Notes: a model not told the origin generated them from the letters alone. DNA of 51,950 bases from Verrucomicrobiaceae bacterium UBA7681 (GCA_002482965.1 DLGZ01000059.1:294004-345953), one strand, 5' to 3'. Numbered from the stretch's first letter, positions 1 through 10,000 are shown. Program-made: numbers and translations.

Positions 1-51
1 AGCATGATTAGCGTCAGCGCCCCTTCCACATTTGATGGATGCCGCTGAGAG

Positions 52-330
52 TCAGCGCCGGGTGTTGAGTTCGATCTGGCGTTGGCAGAGTGCCATTTGC
101 GCTTGAACACGCAGCGAGAATGCACGCGACTGACCAATCAGGTATCCAAGAACGCCCCCGATCACAATCCCGATGATGAACCCTGCCCCAACCCCTTGTG
201 AGGCAGAAAACCCAAAACCCCCACCTGCGATGAGACCAATGAACGTCCCAAGCACGATTGAGGTGTTCGCCTGGCTGTAAAGCTTGTCAGCAAGTTTTTG
301 GATCAATTCGGGATTGTATTCGGTTGCCAT
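52..330 (-). CDS. Small glycine-rich inner-membrane protein (92 aa), unknown function
   Basis: The protein has a short charged N-terminus (1-24), then two hydrophobic, glycine-rich segments (about 25-45 and 48-66) separated by a tight turn, and a basic, Gln/Arg-rich cytoplasmic tail (67-92). The small-residue spacing (GxxxG-like) suggests a packed two-helix hairpin, of the kind seen in small glycine-zipper membrane proteins. No enzyme motif is visible. The ATG start at 328-330 follows a long non-coding stretch, so the gene probably has its own promoter. I see the membrane hairpin directly; the function is unknown. Confidence 0.6.
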   Translation of the reverse strand: MATEYNPELIQKLADKLYSQANTSIVLGTFIGLIAGGGFGFSASQGVGAGFIIGIVIGGVLGYLIGQSRAFSLRVQAQMALCQRQIELNTRR

Positions 331-680
331 AGTGTTGAGCTGGAATGTTGCCTTGGATGTTTGGGAGCGTTCAATTCGGAAAGCTGGTGGAGATGCCCGA
401 CTGGTTGTTGGTTAACAAAGTTGCAGGCAAATGCGCACTTATTTTTTAACGTCAATGCGTTTCACTGGCAACAAAATTACGCAATATGAATCTACACAGC
501 ACTAAGAAAACCATCGGTCAGGTGTATGTGGCACTACGGAATCCACAATCAATTGAAGCATCGCTCAACCACGGCCGCTCTGGATGTGTTTCCAGCGAAG
601 TGGGGAAACTGCACGCGGGACGCATGCGCTCCGGCTTTCGCATTTGCTCATCCCACTGTCTGCTCTAGCATCCGCGCCTT
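331..680. other. Intergenic region, no supported gene
   Basis: About 350 bases lie between the divergently read small membrane protein and the aldo/keto reductase. Two short plus-strand ORFs (298-489 and 486-668) have Cys/Trp/His-rich, low-information translations, no ribosome binding site and no family resemblance. I see no tRNA-like fold, strong hairpin or repeat. The region most likely holds the two divergent promoters. Confidence 0.4.
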
Positions 681-1721
681 ATGAAACGCAACCGCCTCGG
701 CCGCACTGGCATCGTCGTCACGGACATCTGCATGGGAACCATGACCTTTGGGCTGCAGGCTGATGAGGAAACTTCCTTTGAAATCATGGACCGCGCGCTT
801 GATGCGGGGATCGACTTTTTTGATACTGCCGAGCTCTATCCGGTGCCGCCGAGCGCGGAGTTGTTTGGGGTGACGGAGCAGATTGTGGGCAAGTGGCTCA
901 AGGGGCAGAAGCGTGGGGAGATCATCATTGCTTCGAAGGTCACGGGGCCAGGGCATGGCTGGTTCCGGCCACCGGTGCGCAATGGCTTCACGGCGCTGGA
1001 CCGCCGTCAGATTTTCCAGGCGTGTGAGGACAGCCTGCGGCGGCTGCAGACGGATTACATCGACCTGTATCAGACGCATTGGCCGGACCACGGCATGCAG
1101 CAGGAGGAGACGCTCGGAGCGCTGACTGATCTCGTTGATCAGGGCAAGATCCGTGCGTGGGGTTCGAGCAATGAGACCTGCTGGGGTGTGATGAAAAATC
1201 TCTGGGAGGCGGAGAAGCACGGCCTGGCACGCATGGCCACGGTGCAGAACAATTTCTCCCTGATCAACCGCCGCTGCGAGAGCGAGCTGGCGCAGGTCTG
1301 CCGCCAGGAAGGCGTGAGCCTGCTGCCTTACTCGCCCCTCGGCGGCGGGGTGCTGTGTGGCAAGTATAACGGCGGTGCTTTGCCGAAGGGAGCGCGTTTC
1401 ACTGACTACATTCAGAACGGCGGCCCGCGTCAGAAGAAGATGGCCGCGCGCTTCGTCAATGAGCGCAGCCTTGAGACGACCGCGCGATTGCAGGTCATCG
1501 CAGCGGATCTCGGCGTCAGTGTGACGGCGCTCGCTCTGGCCTGGAGCAAGCAGCATGACTTCGTCGCCTCCACCATCGTTGGCGCCACGACGGTGGCGCA
1601 GTTGAATGAAAGCCTTGCTGCTGCCGACCTCGTGCTCAGTGATGAAACACTCGCCCGCATCAACGAGATTGATGAAGCGATCCCGTGCGCGATGACGGAG
1701 GATGGGTTGCGGAGGCTGTAG
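681..1721 (+). CDS. Aldo/keto reductase (Tas/YajO-like)
   Basis: This is a full-length (346 aa) NAD(P)H-dependent oxidoreductase of the aldo/keto reductase superfamily, a cytoplasmic TIM barrel that reduces carbonyl compounds. The N-terminus has the typical beta-hairpin (LGRTGIVVTDICMGTMTFG). The catalytic tetrad is readable as Asp48 and Tyr53 (DTAELYP), Lys86 (ASKV) and His133 (YQTHWPDH). The phrase after Tyr53 and the TDYIDLYQTHWPD block are like the Tas/YajO group, which has an extended loop after the active-site Tyr. The C-terminus carries the cofactor-binding region (VASTIVGATTVAQLNESLAAADL). The physiological substrate cannot be told from sequence. It appears monocistronic, with a 155-bp gap before the MFS gene. 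Confidence 0.9.
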   Translation: MKRNRLGRTGIVVTDICMGTMTFGLQADEETSFEIMDRALDAGIDFFDTAELYPVPPSAELFGVTEQIVGKWLKGQKRGEIIIASKVTGPGHGWFRPPVRNGFTALDRRQIFQACEDSLRRLQTDYIDLYQTHWPDHGMQQEETLGALTDLVDQGKIRAWGSSNETCWGVMKNLWEAEKHGLARMATVQNNFSLINRRCESELAQVCRQEGVSLLPYSPLGGGVLCGKYNGGALPKGARFTDYIQNGGPRQKKMAARFVNERSLETTARLQVIAADLGVSVTALALAWSKQHDFVASTIVGATTVAQLNESLAAADLVLSDETLARINEIDEAIPCAMTEDGLRRL

Positions 1722-1876
1722 GCGCGTTCGAGTTTGTTGCACTCCGCCGTCGGATCATGTGACGATGTCTTTTTAAGAGAGGGGCCAGCTTATTTTTCGA
1801 ACCAGGAAAAAGACGTTGCGCTGTGAGGCTGCTTTTGCTGGAATCGCCAGCTTCCAGACCGATCCCAATTCACGCC

Positions 1877-3418
1877 ATGACTCAGACCACCTCCGGCAAA
1901 GCCGACATGAAACTTTTCTGGGCGTGCTTCATCGCCCTGGTCGCCACCTCGTTTGTGTTTGGGGTGCGCGCCAACACCATTGGTGAACTGCAAAACAGCT
2001 TCAATCTGTCCGAATCACAAAAGGGGGCCATCAACGGCGCGAGCATGTGGCCTTTCGCGCTGAGCATCATCTTCTTCAGCCTGATCATTGACCGCATTGG
2101 CTACAAAACGGTCGCGCTGTTCGCCGCCGGCTGCCATGTCGTTTCACTGGTGCTCACACTGCGCGCCTCCGGCTATGAAGACTTTTACTGGAGCTCGCTG
2201 CTCGTCGCGGTGGCGAATGGCACGGTGGAGTCGTTCATCAACCCGGTCGTCGCCACGGTCTTCAGCAAGAACAAATCGAAGTGGCTGAACATCCTGCACG
2301 CGGGGTGGCCCGCAGGGCTGGCGCTAGGTGCGCTGTTTTGCGCCCTGCTGCCGGAGACCAAGCTGTTCTTCAATGCGGTGTGGCAGTTCCGCTTCGCGCT
2401 GTGCTTCATCCCCGTGGTGCTTTATACGCTGATGATCCTGCCACGGAACTTCCCGGTGAACGAGCGCGTGGCCGCCGGTGTAAGCTACCGCGACATGCTC
2501 AAAGAAGTGGGCGCAGTCGGCACCTTTATCATCGGCTCGCTCGCCTACTGCGCAGTCATGCAGATGATGGGGCATGAAGCCTCCTTGCAGGACTCGGTCA
2601 TCGCCGGTGTGGTGATTGGCGTAGCCACAGGACTTTACACACGGTCACTGGGCAACTGGCTCTTCATCGTGGTTCTCATCACCATCGGGCCGCTCGCCAC
2701 GACCGAACTGGGCACCGATGGCTGGATGCCGGAGCTTCTCAAGCTCAGCGGCCCGGATTTCCCGAACTTCGCCACGTGGATCTTTGTGTATGTGTCCGTC
2801 ATCATGACGGTGCTGCGCTTTTATGCCGGACCCATTGTACACAGGTTCTCCCCCATCGGCCTGCTGGTCATCAGCGGGGTCATCGCCATCACGGGTCTGA
2901 TCTTCCTCTCCCATGCCACGGGCTGGGTGATTCTGGGCGCAGCGACGGTGTACGCCCTCGGCAAGACCTTTCTGTGGAGCACGACGCTGGGCCTCACCGC
3001 CGAGCAGTTCCCCAAAGGCGGCGCTCTGACCCTGAACGGCGTCTCCGCCGTCGGTGTGCTCTTCCTTGGCGTTCTTGGCAGCCCCTACATCGGCCACAAG
3101 CAGGACCACGACATGGCCGAGCGCCTCTCCGCCACCGAGCACAGCGCCCTGTACTCCCAGATCAAAGGCGAGCCCAAGCCCGGCATCTTTGGCAGTGCGC
3201 CAACGCTCAACCAGGAAAAAATCAAGGCCCTCCCTGCCCCGCAGGTTCAGGAACTCGAAACCGTGCAGGCCGCCAGCAAGCGCAGTGTCTTCACCACCAT
3301 CGCCATCCTCCCCAGCTTCATGCTGGCTTGCTATCTCGGCATGTTCTTCTGGTTCAAGTCCCGCGGTGGCTACAAGCCGGTGGTCATTTCCGATGGAGAA
3401 GCAGTTCAGGCGCATTGA
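1877..3418 (+). CDS. MFS transporter, first of a tandem pair
   Basis: This is a major facilitator superfamily permease of 513 aa from the ATG at 1877. The frame is open from a GTG at 1823, but those 18 extra residues are not membrane-like and the second paralogue begins at the equivalent of MTQ..MKLFW. About 12 hydrophobic segments are visible. The loop between TM2 and TM3 reads DRIGYKT, a form of MFS motif A. There is a long hydrophilic insertion before the last membrane helix (about residues 415-470, rich in charged residues), and the tail ends with the motif GGYKPV. The next gene (3681-5258) has the same architecture, insertion and GGYKP ending, so the two are paralogues. The substrate is unknown; a small organic solute such as a sugar or nucleoside is a guess. 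Confidence 0.85.
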   Translation: MTQTTSGKADMKLFWACFIALVATSFVFGVRANTIGELQNSFNLSESQKGAINGASMWPFALSIIFFSLIIDRIGYKTVALFAAGCHVVSLVLTLRASGYEDFYWSSLLVAVANGTVESFINPVVATVFSKNKSKWLNILHAGWPAGLALGALFCALLPETKLFFNAVWQFRFALCFIPVVLYTLMILPRNFPVNERVAAGVSYRDMLKEVGAVGTFIIGSLAYCAVMQMMGHEASLQDSVIAGVVIGVATGLYTRSLGNWLFIVVLITIGPLATTELGTDGWMPELLKLSGPDFPNFATWIFVYVSVIMTVLRFYAGPIVHRFSPIGLLVISGVIAITGLIFLSHATGWVILGAATVYALGKTFLWSTTLGLTAEQFPKGGALTLNGVSAVGVLFLGVLGSPYIGHKQDHDMAERLSATEHSALYSQIKGEPKPGIFGSAPTLNQEKIKALPAPQVQELETVQAASKRSVFTTIAILPSFMLACYLGMFFWFKSRGGYKPVVISDGEAVQAH

Positions 3419-3568
3419 CCCACAGAGCCGAAGGGAAAGGACGCCTGGATTCACTGCAAGATCGCCCCGCTTCGCAGCGATAACAGGTCCGCCCGCCCGA
3501 AAGCGCCCACAGCAAAGGTATTTTCCCGGATGCGATTTGCGGACCTTTCCGCTGCGCGTTCTGGCAAC

Positions 3569-3584
3569 TTCTCAACCTTGAGAA
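3569..3584. promoter_or_regulatory. Short palindrome upstream of the second MFS gene
   Basis: The sequence TTCTCAA-CC-TTGAGAA is a perfect 7-bp inverted repeat with a 2-base centre, lying about 95 bases before the start of the second MFS gene. The spacer is too small for a good RNA hairpin, so a dimeric repressor operator is more plausible. A T-rich run follows. No regulator gene is adjacent. The repeat is seen; its role is inferred. Confidence 0.3.
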
Positions 3585-3680
3585 CACTTTTTCCTTGTCG
3601 CTCAGAGGCGTGGCACCTAAAACACGCCCGTTCCCGACAACCATCACTCCAACCAACACACACACTCCACTCCCTCCTCT

Positions 3681-5258
3681 ATGAGCGAAAACAATCGAAT
3701 GAGACTTCTCTGGGCCGGCTTCATGGCCATTCTCGCGGCCGGCGTCGGCTTCGCCATCCGTGGCGGCATCTTTGACAACTGGGCGAAGGAGTTCGGCTTC
3801 ACCGGAGCGCAGCTCGGTGCCATCGGCGGCATGGGATTCAACGGCTTTTGCTTCGGCATCATCCTCGGCGGTGTCGTGGTGGACAAAATCGGCTATGGCA
3901 AGCTCGTCGTGGTGGCCTTCCTCCTGCACATCATCTCCGCGCTCGTCACCTTCACAGCCAGCGGCAGCAGCGCCTTCATGGTGCTCTCCCTCGGCATGTT
4001 CATCTTCGCTTTCGCGAATGGCACTCTGGAAGCCGTGGCCAATCCACTGGTCGCCACGCTCTTCCCGGAAAACCGCACTCATTACCTCAACATCCTGCAC
4101 GCCTCCTGGCCTGCCGGTATGGTGATCGGTGTGATCATTGGCTGGTTCCTTGACGACAAACTGGAGATCAACTGGCGCATCCAGCTCGCGCTCTATCTCA
4201 TTCCGACCGTCATCTACGGTCTCATGTTCATGGGCCAGAAATTCCCCCAATCCGCCGCTGCGGCCAAGGGAGTCAGCTTCGGCAACATGCTCAAGGACGT
4301 CGGCATCCTCGGCGGTGCCGTGGCATGCTTCCTCCTTTCATTCTTTGCGGAAGGATTCTTCAAGGACGTGCTCAGCCTTGAGCCCGCGCTCGCCAAGAAC
4401 CTCGGCTACGCCACGGGCGGCATTGTGCTGATCGCCGTGGGTGTGCTCACCAAGTTCTCGCTCGGCTCGTTTGTCCTCTTCGTCCTGTTTGTCACCCACG
4501 CCCTCGTCGGCGCGGTCGAACTCGGCACGGACGGCTGGATCCAGAATATCACTGGCAACCTGTTCACCCCTGAGCAGGGCAAGGCCCTCTTCCTCTGGAC
4601 CTCCGCCATCATGTTCGGCCTGCGTTTCTGCGCCCACTGGATCGAGAAAACACTCAAGCTCTCCCCCATAGGCCTGCTTTGCGTCTGCTCAGCACTCGCC
4701 TGCGGTGGCCTGACACTGGCTGCTGGCATGAACACCTTCACTACCGCGCTCATCGCCCTCGGGGTCTATGCCTTTGGCAAGACCTTCTTCTGGCCTACGA
4801 TGCTCGCCGTCGCTTCCGACCGCTTCCCTCGCACTGGCGCTGTGGCCATCTCCATCATGGGTGGCATCGGCATGCTCTCCGCAGGCATCATTGGTGGTCC
4901 TGGCCTCGGCTACACCAAGGACCGCTTCGCTGGTGAGTCCTTGAAGGCATCCAACCCAGCTCTCTACGAAACCTACAAGGCCGAAGCTCCGAGCAAGTTC
5001 CTCAATCTGGAAGCAACTGCCGCTGTCGGCCTTGATGGCAAGAAGCTCTCCGAAGCCAAGGAAGCCAAGGAAAAGACTCCTGAGCAGCAGGCCGTCGTGT
5101 TGGCCGACCAGCAGGGCGACCGCAAGACGTTGAAGTTTGACGCCTACATCCCCGGCACGATGGCGGTGATCTACCTCCTCCTGCTGGCCTACTTCAAGTC
5201 CATTGGCGGCTACAAGCCACTGACCATCGACGAAGAGATTGCGGGCGAGAAAGCCTAA
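3681..5258 (+). CDS. MFS transporter, second of a tandem pair
   Basis: This 525-aa permease has about 12 hydrophobic helices. It starts with a short cytoplasmic leader (MSENNRMRLLWAGF) and has the motif-A-like loop DKIGYGK after TM2. Like its upstream paralogue it has a matching block around ILHASWPAG, a charged insertion before the last helix (about 420-485, EAKEAKEKTPEQ) and a GGYKP motif near the C-terminus. The 262-bp gap to the first copy contains a palindrome and possibly a separate promoter. The gene ends 23 bases before a strong intrinsic terminator. Substrate unknown. Two retained copies suggest either two related substrates or different expression conditions. Confidence 0.87.
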   Translation: MSENNRMRLLWAGFMAILAAGVGFAIRGGIFDNWAKEFGFTGAQLGAIGGMGFNGFCFGIILGGVVVDKIGYGKLVVVAFLLHIISALVTFTASGSSAFMVLSLGMFIFAFANGTLEAVANPLVATLFPENRTHYLNILHASWPAGMVIGVIIGWFLDDKLEINWRIQLALYLIPTVIYGLMFMGQKFPQSAAAAKGVSFGNMLKDVGILGGAVACFLLSFFAEGFFKDVLSLEPALAKNLGYATGGIVLIAVGVLTKFSLGSFVLFVLFVTHALVGAVELGTDGWIQNITGNLFTPEQGKALFLWTSAIMFGLRFCAHWIEKTLKLSPIGLLCVCSALACGGLTLAAGMNTFTTALIALGVYAFGKTFFWPTMLAVASDRFPRTGAVAISIMGGIGMLSAGIIGGPGLGYTKDRFAGESLKASNPALYETYKAEAPSKFLNLEATAAVGLDGKKLSEAKEAKEKTPEQQAVVLADQQGDRKTLKFDAYIPGTMAVIYLLLLAYFKSIGGYKPLTIDEEIAGEKA

Positions 5259-5281
5259 CCCCCTTCTCCGACACTCTCACG

Positions 5282-5310
5282 CGGCGTCCCCTCACCGGGA
5301 CGCCGTTTTT
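5282..5310 (+). terminator. Intrinsic terminator after the second MFS gene
   Basis: A perfect 9-bp stem (CGGCGTCCC / GGGACGCCG) with a 6-base loop is followed directly by TTTTTATTT. It lies 23 bases past the MFS stop codon, in the sense orientation. Confidence 0.9.
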
Positions 5311-5332
5311 ATTTCCCGGGCTTGCGCAGTGC

Positions 5333-5756
5333 CATTCATTCGGCATTCGTACTTCGAACATTCGTCATTTCACCGCCATGCCCACCTACGTTTACGAAAC
5401 CATCCCGCAGTTTGAAGGCGAGCCCACCAAGCGCTTCGAAGTCCGTCAGAGCATGAAGGACGCCGCCTTCACGCAGCACCCCGACAGCGGCCAACCCGTA
5501 CGTCGCGTCCCCATCGGCGGCACAGGCATGATGGGCGGCAGCAGCGGCGGCGGCTCCCAGGCCTCAGGCGGTGGAGGCTCGTGCGGCACGGGGTGTGGCT
5601 GCCATTAGGCAATGACGAACCGAGCGCAGCGAATCAATCTCGAATTCCTGAATGACGAATGAAATCCGAAGCTCGAAGGCCTAAGCGCCTGGAGCATTCG
5701 GAACAGCTTCCTCATTCGGAGCTTCTTTGTCATTCGGAGTTTCTTCGACATCGGCC
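5333..5756. repeat. Degenerate ATTCG/CGAAT short repeats flanking and entering genes
   Basis: Short ATTCG-type words and their complement recur on both sides of the FmdB-like gene: a cluster at 5333-5370 (CATTCATTCGGCATTCG, then ATTCGTCATT) and another at 5611-5756 (GAATGACGAATGAAATCCG, then CATTCGG at least three times). The second cluster runs into the 3' end of rsmB on the minus strand, where each CCGAAT reads as Pro-Asn and gives a low-complexity tail. The pattern looks like an interspersed simple repeat rather than a mobile element; no terminal repeats or transposase are present. Confidence 0.5.
5378..5608 (+). CDS. FmdB-like small protein lacking the N-terminal zinc-ribbon cysteines
   Basis: This 76-aa protein begins MPTYVYETI, close to the MPTYEYxC start of the FmdB family of putative regulatory zinc-ribbon proteins. 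It keeps the later family order (RFEVRQSMKDAAFTQHP..GQPVRRV), but the two CxxC pairs that bind zinc are missing: the positions read as Glu/Thr and His-Pro-Asp-Ser. Residues 47-68 are a Gly/Ser-rich linker, and the C-terminus carries a compact Cys cluster (Cys69, Cys73, Cys75, then His76) that might bind metal instead. The gene stands alone between repeat clusters. The family link is by eye; the function of the whole family is poorly known. Confidence 0.7.
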   Translation: MPTYVYETIPQFEGEPTKRFEVRQSMKDAAFTQHPDSGQPVRRVPIGGTGMMGGSSGGGSQASGGGGSCGTGCGCH

Positions 5757-7006
5757 ACCTTGGTGTCGTCATTCTTTTCGGCAGCTTTTCTCATCAAGCG
5801 CGCTGCGTAAAAGCCATCGAACGCGCCGGTCTCGGGGGTGCGGTGGAGTTCTTCTTCGAGGGTCCAGTCGGCTCCGTGCTTGGCCAGGAAGGCTTGGACC
5901 TGCCGTTCGTTTTCACTCGGCAGGATGCTGCAGGTGGCATAGACGAGCTTGCCGCCGGGGGCGACCATGCGGCTGTAGCTTTCGAGGATCTCGGCCTGGA
6001 GGGCGATAAGGCGGTCGATTTCGACATCGCTCAGTTTCCACTTCGCATCTGGATTACGGCGCAGCACGCCCATGCCGGAACATGGGACGTCTAGCAGCAC
6101 TCGGTCTGCCTTTTGCGAGAGACGTTTCACGGTCTTGGAGCCTTCGATTTCGCGAGCTTCGATGATGTCCACGCCGGCGCGTGAGGCGCGTTTGCGGAGT
6201 TCGGCGAGTTTCCAGGCATGGATGTCCAGCGCGAGCAGACGGCCTTTGTTGCGCATGATTGCCGCGAGGTGCAGCGCCTTACCGCCGCCACCTGCGCAGG
6301 CATCGATCACCCGCATGCCGGGTTCCGGCTGCAAAAACGGCGCGATGAGCTGCGAGGCAGCATCCTGCACTTCAAACAGGCCGGCTTTGTAGGAATCGGT
6401 GCCGAACAGATTGGCGCGCTGTTTCAGGCGCAGCGCGCTGGGCACCTGATCCACGGCTTCGGTTTCATAGCCTTCCTGTCCCAGCTTCTCGCGCAGTGAG
6501 CGACGGTCATTTTTGATCGTATTCACACGCATGAACACATCCGCAGGGAGGTTCAGCGACTCGCGCAATGCAGGCCAGGCCGCACCCAGCTCAAGACTGC
6601 CGCGTGCTTCCAGCCAGTCGGGAATCGCGGAGCGGATGGCAGGAGACGCACCTTCTTTGGCACGCTTCAAAACATCCTCGGGCTTCACTTCGGGCGCGGT
6701 TTCGTCCTGGGGCAGAGCACGACCGTTGGAAATCCAATAAGCAGCCCACACGCGCCACAGGCGCTCTGGCGTGATGTTCTCCGGCTGCGTGTGTTCCTCG
6801 TCCGGCAGTCCGGCCAGATACCAGAACCAGCGCCACCAGCGGACGCATTCATAAATCGACTCCGCGAAGATGCGGCGGTCACGGCTGCCCCACTTGCGGT
6901 GACGTTTGAAGGTGAACTCGATCACCTTGTCTGCATAGCGTTTGCCCACAAACACCTCTCCGAGTGAGAGGATGATTTCGTCGAGCAGGTGGGGCGGGAG
7001 CTTCAT
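5681..7006 (-). CDS. rsmB: RsmB/NOP-family rRNA (cytosine-C5) methyltransferase
   Basis: This 441-aa cytoplasmic enzyme is predicted to transfer a methyl group from S-adenosylmethionine to C5 of a cytosine in 16S rRNA. The N-terminal helical region (1-130) resembles the NusB-like RNA-binding part of RsmB. The SAM-binding motif is VIDACAGGGGKALHLAA (about 233-249). The two catalytic cysteines of the NOP/RsmB family are present, in DVPCSGMG (Cys309) and YATCSILPSEN (Cys359). The last 25-30 residues (rich in Pro-Asn, Glu, Asp) are low-complexity and come from ATTCGG repeats rather than from the family. RsmB and RsmF cannot be separated with certainty by eye, but the NusB-like N-terminus favours RsmB. 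Confidence 0.85.
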   Translation of the reverse strand: MKLPPHLLDEIILSLGEVFVGKRYADKVIEFTFKRHRKWGSRDRRIFAESIYECVRWWRWFWYLAGLPDEEHTQPENITPERLWRVWAAYWISNGRALPQDETAPEVKPEDVLKRAKEGASPAIRSAIPDWLEARGSLELGAAWPALRESLNLPADVFMRVNTIKNDRRSLREKLGQEGYETEAVDQVPSALRLKQRANLFGTDSYKAGLFEVQDAASQLIAPFLQPEPGMRVIDACAGGGGKALHLAAIMRNKGRLLALDIHAWKLAELRKRASRAGVDIIEAREIEGSKTVKRLSQKADRVLLDVPCSGMGVLRRNPDAKWKLSDVEIDRLIALQAEILESYSRMVAPGGKLVYATCSILPSENERQVQAFLAKHGADWTLEEELHRTPETGAFDGFYAARLMRKAAEKNDDTKVADVEETPNDKEAPNEEAVPNAPGA

Positions 7007-7070
7007 CCTGCGTCGATAGTCCGCCCGCAGTCACGTTGCAAGCTGACAACCTTCAGCGGCACGAATCAGA

Positions 7071-10000
7071 TCAGCGACGCCGACGCAGGCTCAAACCCAG
7101 CAGGCCGAGGAGGAGAAGGCAGGCGCGGCCGGGCTCGGGGACCACGACGATGATGCCGTAGGTCTGAAAGGCGCTCACGTCCCAGCCGAAGCCGGAGCCG
7201 AGCGCGGCCAGATCGAGATCTCCGGCAATGGCGTTGCCGCTGGCATCCACGAAGGTCAGACCGCCCGCGTCAAAGTTGCCACTGATCGCGGCACCGTTCC
7301 AGTCGATCAAATTGAAGACCTGGCCGACTGCAACGGAGCTGAGGCTGCCATTGACCACCACCGATCCCTGGCCCCAAGCAACTCCGGCACGGTCGCCGAT
7401 GCTCAGGGTGCCCGTGGCATCCGTGAGCTTGATGAAGTCGTGATTGCTGACGTTTGACGGGTTGGTGTTCCAGATGCTGAGCGCACCCGACTCATTGCTG
7501 AACAAGGCGAGGGCGCTGCCATAATCGTTCCCGTTGTAGTGATACATGCCACCTGAGAAGGAGATCACGTTGGACGTCAGCGATGGGCTGGAGATGCCGA
7601 GGCGGATCTGCGCCCCGTCATTCACGGTGAGAGCTGTATTCGCTGCGGTAAAGGTGAGGGTGTTGTTGCTGGTCACCGTCGTGCTCGTGGTGCCACCTGT
7701 CGTCACATCCCCCGGCTGCAGCACCGATCCGGCATTCATCACCGTCGCGCCCTGCACCACGCCTGAGCCCGCGAGCGTGGCACCGCTGGCCACCGTCACC
7801 GCGCCGGTACCGGAGGTGCCTGTGCCGTTGCTGCCCACCTGGAGCGTGCTGCCATTCACCTGGGTGGCACCCGTGTAGGTGCTGGTGCCGGACAGCACCA
7901 CCGCACTGGGGCCGCTGCCCGCGATGGTCAGGCCGAGATTGTTGCCGCCGTCCCCGATGGCGCCGGAAAAGACGGTGTTTGCACCCGAATTCTGCGTGAG
8001 GGTGCGTGTGCCGCCTGCCAACGTCACATTCCCGGTGAACGTGAGCACTTTGTCGAGGCTAAAGTCGCCGCTGCTCACAAACGTGGTGTCCGCATTGAAC
8101 TGGATGTTGTTGCCGATCGTGATGACATAGGATGAGGTGGCACGCATGGACGAGCCGTTAAAAATCACTGTGCCCTGGCCAAACGGGCCGGTTGTAGGCG
8201 CGCCCGCAGGGCCGGTGGAACTGGACTGCGGAATCACCAGCGCGACCTGCAGCATCGTGTCACCGGTGTATGTGTTCTGCTGTGTCGCCAGCACCAGGGT
8301 GCCGGTTCCGTAGTAGGAGACCCCGGCGCTGCCGGCGACCACGGAGGAGATGAAGGTGTTGCCTATAGAATTGATTGTGATCAAGCCCTCGCGGGAGCCG
8401 AAGTCGAGTGTGCCTCCATTGATCGCATTGCCATTGCCCGTCGCGAACAAGATGGCTCCGCTGCTCACGGTCAGCGTCTGCCCACTGGCGATCGTCGCGG
8501 TGATTGCCGCGCTGCCACCGTCGATGATCAGCGAATTGATTGCGGTGGTGGTGCTGAGGGACGTTGCCGCAGTGATGCGCGTATTGTTACCGCTCACGAA
8601 TGCGTTCTGCGTGAACTCATCGGTGGGATTCAGAGGGCGCAGGCCGGTCGTCGCATTGTAAGTCATGAACGTGTTGGGCGTAGCGCTGGCGGTTCCCAGA
8701 CCGCCACTCGTCGGCGTGGCCGCACCGAGCAGATAGGGCACGATCTTGGTGTTCTGCGCCGCTGCATTGATGCCCGTCGAAAGCGCATCGGTGCCACCCA
8801 CCAAGTCCGGTGTGACCGTGAAAAACACCCGCGCCACGCTGGCCGTGCTGAGCGAATCCATTCCGAGATTCACGCCGTTCACCAGCAGGAGGCCGCCCTG
8901 CGCCGGACGCGTGATCTGGTTGGCAGTCAGCGTCGCCACATTGGTGCCACCGAAGATCACGCTCAGTATTTTGGATCCCGAGTTCAGGGTGAGCTTATGA
9001 ATGGTCTCGCTGGAGTTCGTGGCTGCTTGATCGGAGCCTTTGTAGATAAAAGAGCCGCCTTTGAACGCAAAGTCCGCTGCATCCGAAAGGCGGTTGTTGT
9101 TGTTGTTGCTGGCACCTGTGTTGTCGATGGTGAAAGTCCCACCATTCAAGGTGAAGCTGGTGGAGGCCAGGGAACCACTGGCACCATAGGTGGACACTGC
9201 CCCGCCCACCTGCAAGGTGCCAGCATTGATGGTCGTGGAGCCGGTGTAGGTATTGGCAGCGATGAGCACCTGAATATTGTTGCCGCTCTTGACCAGTGAG
9301 AGACCGCCAGCACCGCTGGTGCCATCCTTCAGGGTGCCGGTGAAGTAGGTCGTGTTGGCGGCAGGATCTGAAATCGTGAGTACGGAGGCGGTGGCGGCCG
9401 CATTGTTGGCCAAGGACAAGACCGCTCCGCTGGCATGATTGCCGGACGTGTCGAGAGCGCGCAGTGTGAGCACATGACTGTTGAGGTCCAGCGTGATGGG
9501 CTTCGAGGCTACCGTGCCGATGACGGACAGGCGGCTGGCGGCATTGATCGCATTGTCCACGCCGATGATGAGATACGAGCCTGTGGCCGAGCCGTTGCTG
9601 AACAACTGCGTGTCACCCGTGTAGGTGTTCACGGCATTTAAAATCGTGGTGGAATTGTCGCCACGGCTGAAGAGGATCGTTGCGCTGCCGCTGATGACGC
9701 CAGATACCTTCAGCGTGCCACCAACGCCACCGCCGATGCGAGCATCCGCCCCGGTGACGATGATATTTCCCGCCCACTCAGCGGTGGCACCGGAGGCGGT
9801 TTGCAGCGCACCGTTGTTGTTTCCGCCCGTGCTGGTGATGGTGATGGTTTCCCCCGTCACGATAACGCCATTGGCCAGCACCACGCGAGCACCACTGCCC
9901 ACATTTGTTCCGCCTGCTGTTCCGCCCAGTGCGGTGTTGCTGGCCACCACGAGCTCGGTGTTCGCGCCCGACAAGGTCGTGATCCCAGTATAAGTATTGG

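Noticed and set aside
298..668. Two short plus-strand ORFs upstream of the aldo/keto reductase
   Set aside because: Translations are Cys/Trp/His-rich and random-looking, with no RBS and no family pattern; one overlaps the start of the minus-strand membrane protein.
648..1742. 364-aa minus-strand ORF antisense to the aldo/keto reductase
   Set aside because: It is Arg/His/Leu-rich, lacks domains and mirrors a clear enzyme; long antisense frames are expected from the strong GC3 bias.
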